A DNA stretch of 64,000 bases from CBDCNH01 sp965219015 (lineage in GTDB: Bacteria; Pseudomonadota; Alphaproteobacteria; Rhodobacterales; Rhodobacteraceae). Below the pieces are notes generated by a model. It was not told the origin of the DNA. It searched no databases and worked only from the letters and a program-made list of their open reading frames with translations. The stretch lies in the NCBI GenBank assembly GCA_965219015.1, contig CBDCNH010000005.1, forward strand, positions 496,001-560,000, in the 5' to 3' direction. Both the position numbers and the translations under genes were made by a program. Shown piece by piece: positions 63,699-64,000 of the stretch (the first letter of the stretch is position 1; the number at the start of each line of letters is the position of its first letter).

Positions 63699-64000
63699 TC
63701 AGCCGCCCACCATGAGCCGCACCACCTCGTCGTGCGAGGTCTCCGCGATCGCGCGCGAGCCCGCCTCGACGCCGCGGCGGAGCACGATGATGCGGTCCGA
63801 CACGGCGAAGATGTCCTGGAGGTTGTGCGAGATGAAGATCACGCCGCGCCCCTGCGCCTTCAGCTGGTGGATGAGCGCCACGACCTTGCGCTGCTCGGGC
63901 ACGCCGAGCGCCGCGGTGGGCTCGTCCATGATGAGGATGCGCGCGTCCCAGTAGACCGCGCGGCCGATGGCGACCGCCTGGCGCTGGCCGCCCGAGAAGT
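63699..64000 (-). CDS. Sugar-type ABC transporter ATP-binding protein, C-terminal end only
   Basis: About 100 C-terminal residues lie inside the window; the start is beyond base 64000. The signature FSGGQRQAVAIGRAVYW and Walker B ILIMDEPTAALGVPEQRK are followed by the switch histidine in FISHNLQDIFAVSD. The protein ends at VVRLMVGG, so it is a single-domain sugar ATPase of the RbsA-like/FrcA type rather than a tandem one. It is the gene ahead of the PfkB kinase, with the permease and binding-protein genes presumably farther upstream. Confidence 0.92.
   Translation of the reverse strand, partial: FSGGQRQAVAIGRAVYWDARILIMDEPTAALGVPEQRKVVALIHQLKAQGRGVIFISHNLQDIFAVSDRIIVLRRGVEAGSRAIAETSHDEVVRLMVGG

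Overview
The window is very GC-rich (clearly above 65% by eye), densely coded DNA from an alphaproteobacterium. The best guess is a member of or close to Rhodobacterales: an RpoH-II type sigma-32 factor, the neighbourhood lppC/rsmI/yraN/gshB/comM/GST/rpoH/chaN/coaBC/dut/moeB, the trpS/rhomboid/murJ/glnD group, and many solute ABC importers all point that way. No tRNA, rRNA, CRISPR array, intact insertion sequence or prophage is visible. Many consecutive genes overlap by ATGA or GTGA, so most of the window is organised as translationally coupled operons.

Layout. 0-5.2 kb (minus strand): a dipeptide/oligopeptide-type ABC importer (two permeases, periplasmic binding protein, first ATPase, cut by the window edge) with an acetamidase/formamidase gene inside the operon. 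5.3-6.2 kb: a decayed sugar/polyol ABC locus in which the front half of an ATPase is fused to the last part of a periplasmic binding protein, with frameshifts and an internal stop. 6.2-9.6 kb (plus): a short-chain dehydrogenase, split dihydroxyacetone-kinase subunits DhaK and DhaL, a stand-alone Lrp/AsnC ligand-binding domain and a second dehydrogenase, which look like a small ketose/polyol catabolic operon whose transporter is the decayed one. 9.6-10.75 kb (minus): a RES/Xre toxin-antitoxin pair with a visible promoter and palindrome.

10.76-17.1 kb (minus): a BMP-family (nucleoside-type) ABC importer followed by a TauE/SafE exporter and a TIGR02186 membrane protein. 17.1-28.8 kb: housekeeping genes (rimI, tsaB, NifU-like protein, sodC, universal stress protein, trpS, a rhomboid homologue lacking its catalytic residues, murJ, glnD, lppC-like). 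28.9-38.7 kb: rsmI, yraN, gshB, comM, a GST with an extra C-terminal cysteine motif, rpoH, chaN-like, coaBC, dut and a membrane-anchored MoeB-like enzyme. 38.7-48.4 kb: an amino-acid ABC binding protein and permease without their ATPase, an M3 peptidase, a CDF metal transporter, an SH3 protein, a D-2-hydroxyacid dehydrogenase, a PPOX-fold protein, a dimethylglycine-dehydrogenase-like FAD/GcvT enzyme and a GFA protein.

48.4-59.25 kb (minus): after a 0.46 kb AT-richer island with no recognisable gene comes a tightly packed operon xdhA-xdhB-xdhC-ABC ATPase-permease-permease-BMP binding protein-FAD oxidoreductase. This reads as coupled uptake and oxidation of purines. 59.3-62.8 kb: dnaE, the replicative DNA polymerase III alpha subunit. 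62.8-64 kb (minus): a PfkB sugar kinase and the C-terminal end of a sugar ABC ATPase that continues beyond the window.

The observations I would look at first are the ABC deletion-fusion scar and the odd start of the adjacent permease, the split DhaK/DhaL kinase without a visible DhaM, the inactive rhomboid, the N-terminally membrane-anchored MoeB, the 112-bp-spaced repeat that copies the end of comM, and the chaN-like gene whose signal peptide lies upstream of any standard start codon. I did not find a convincing wholly new defence or mobile system.
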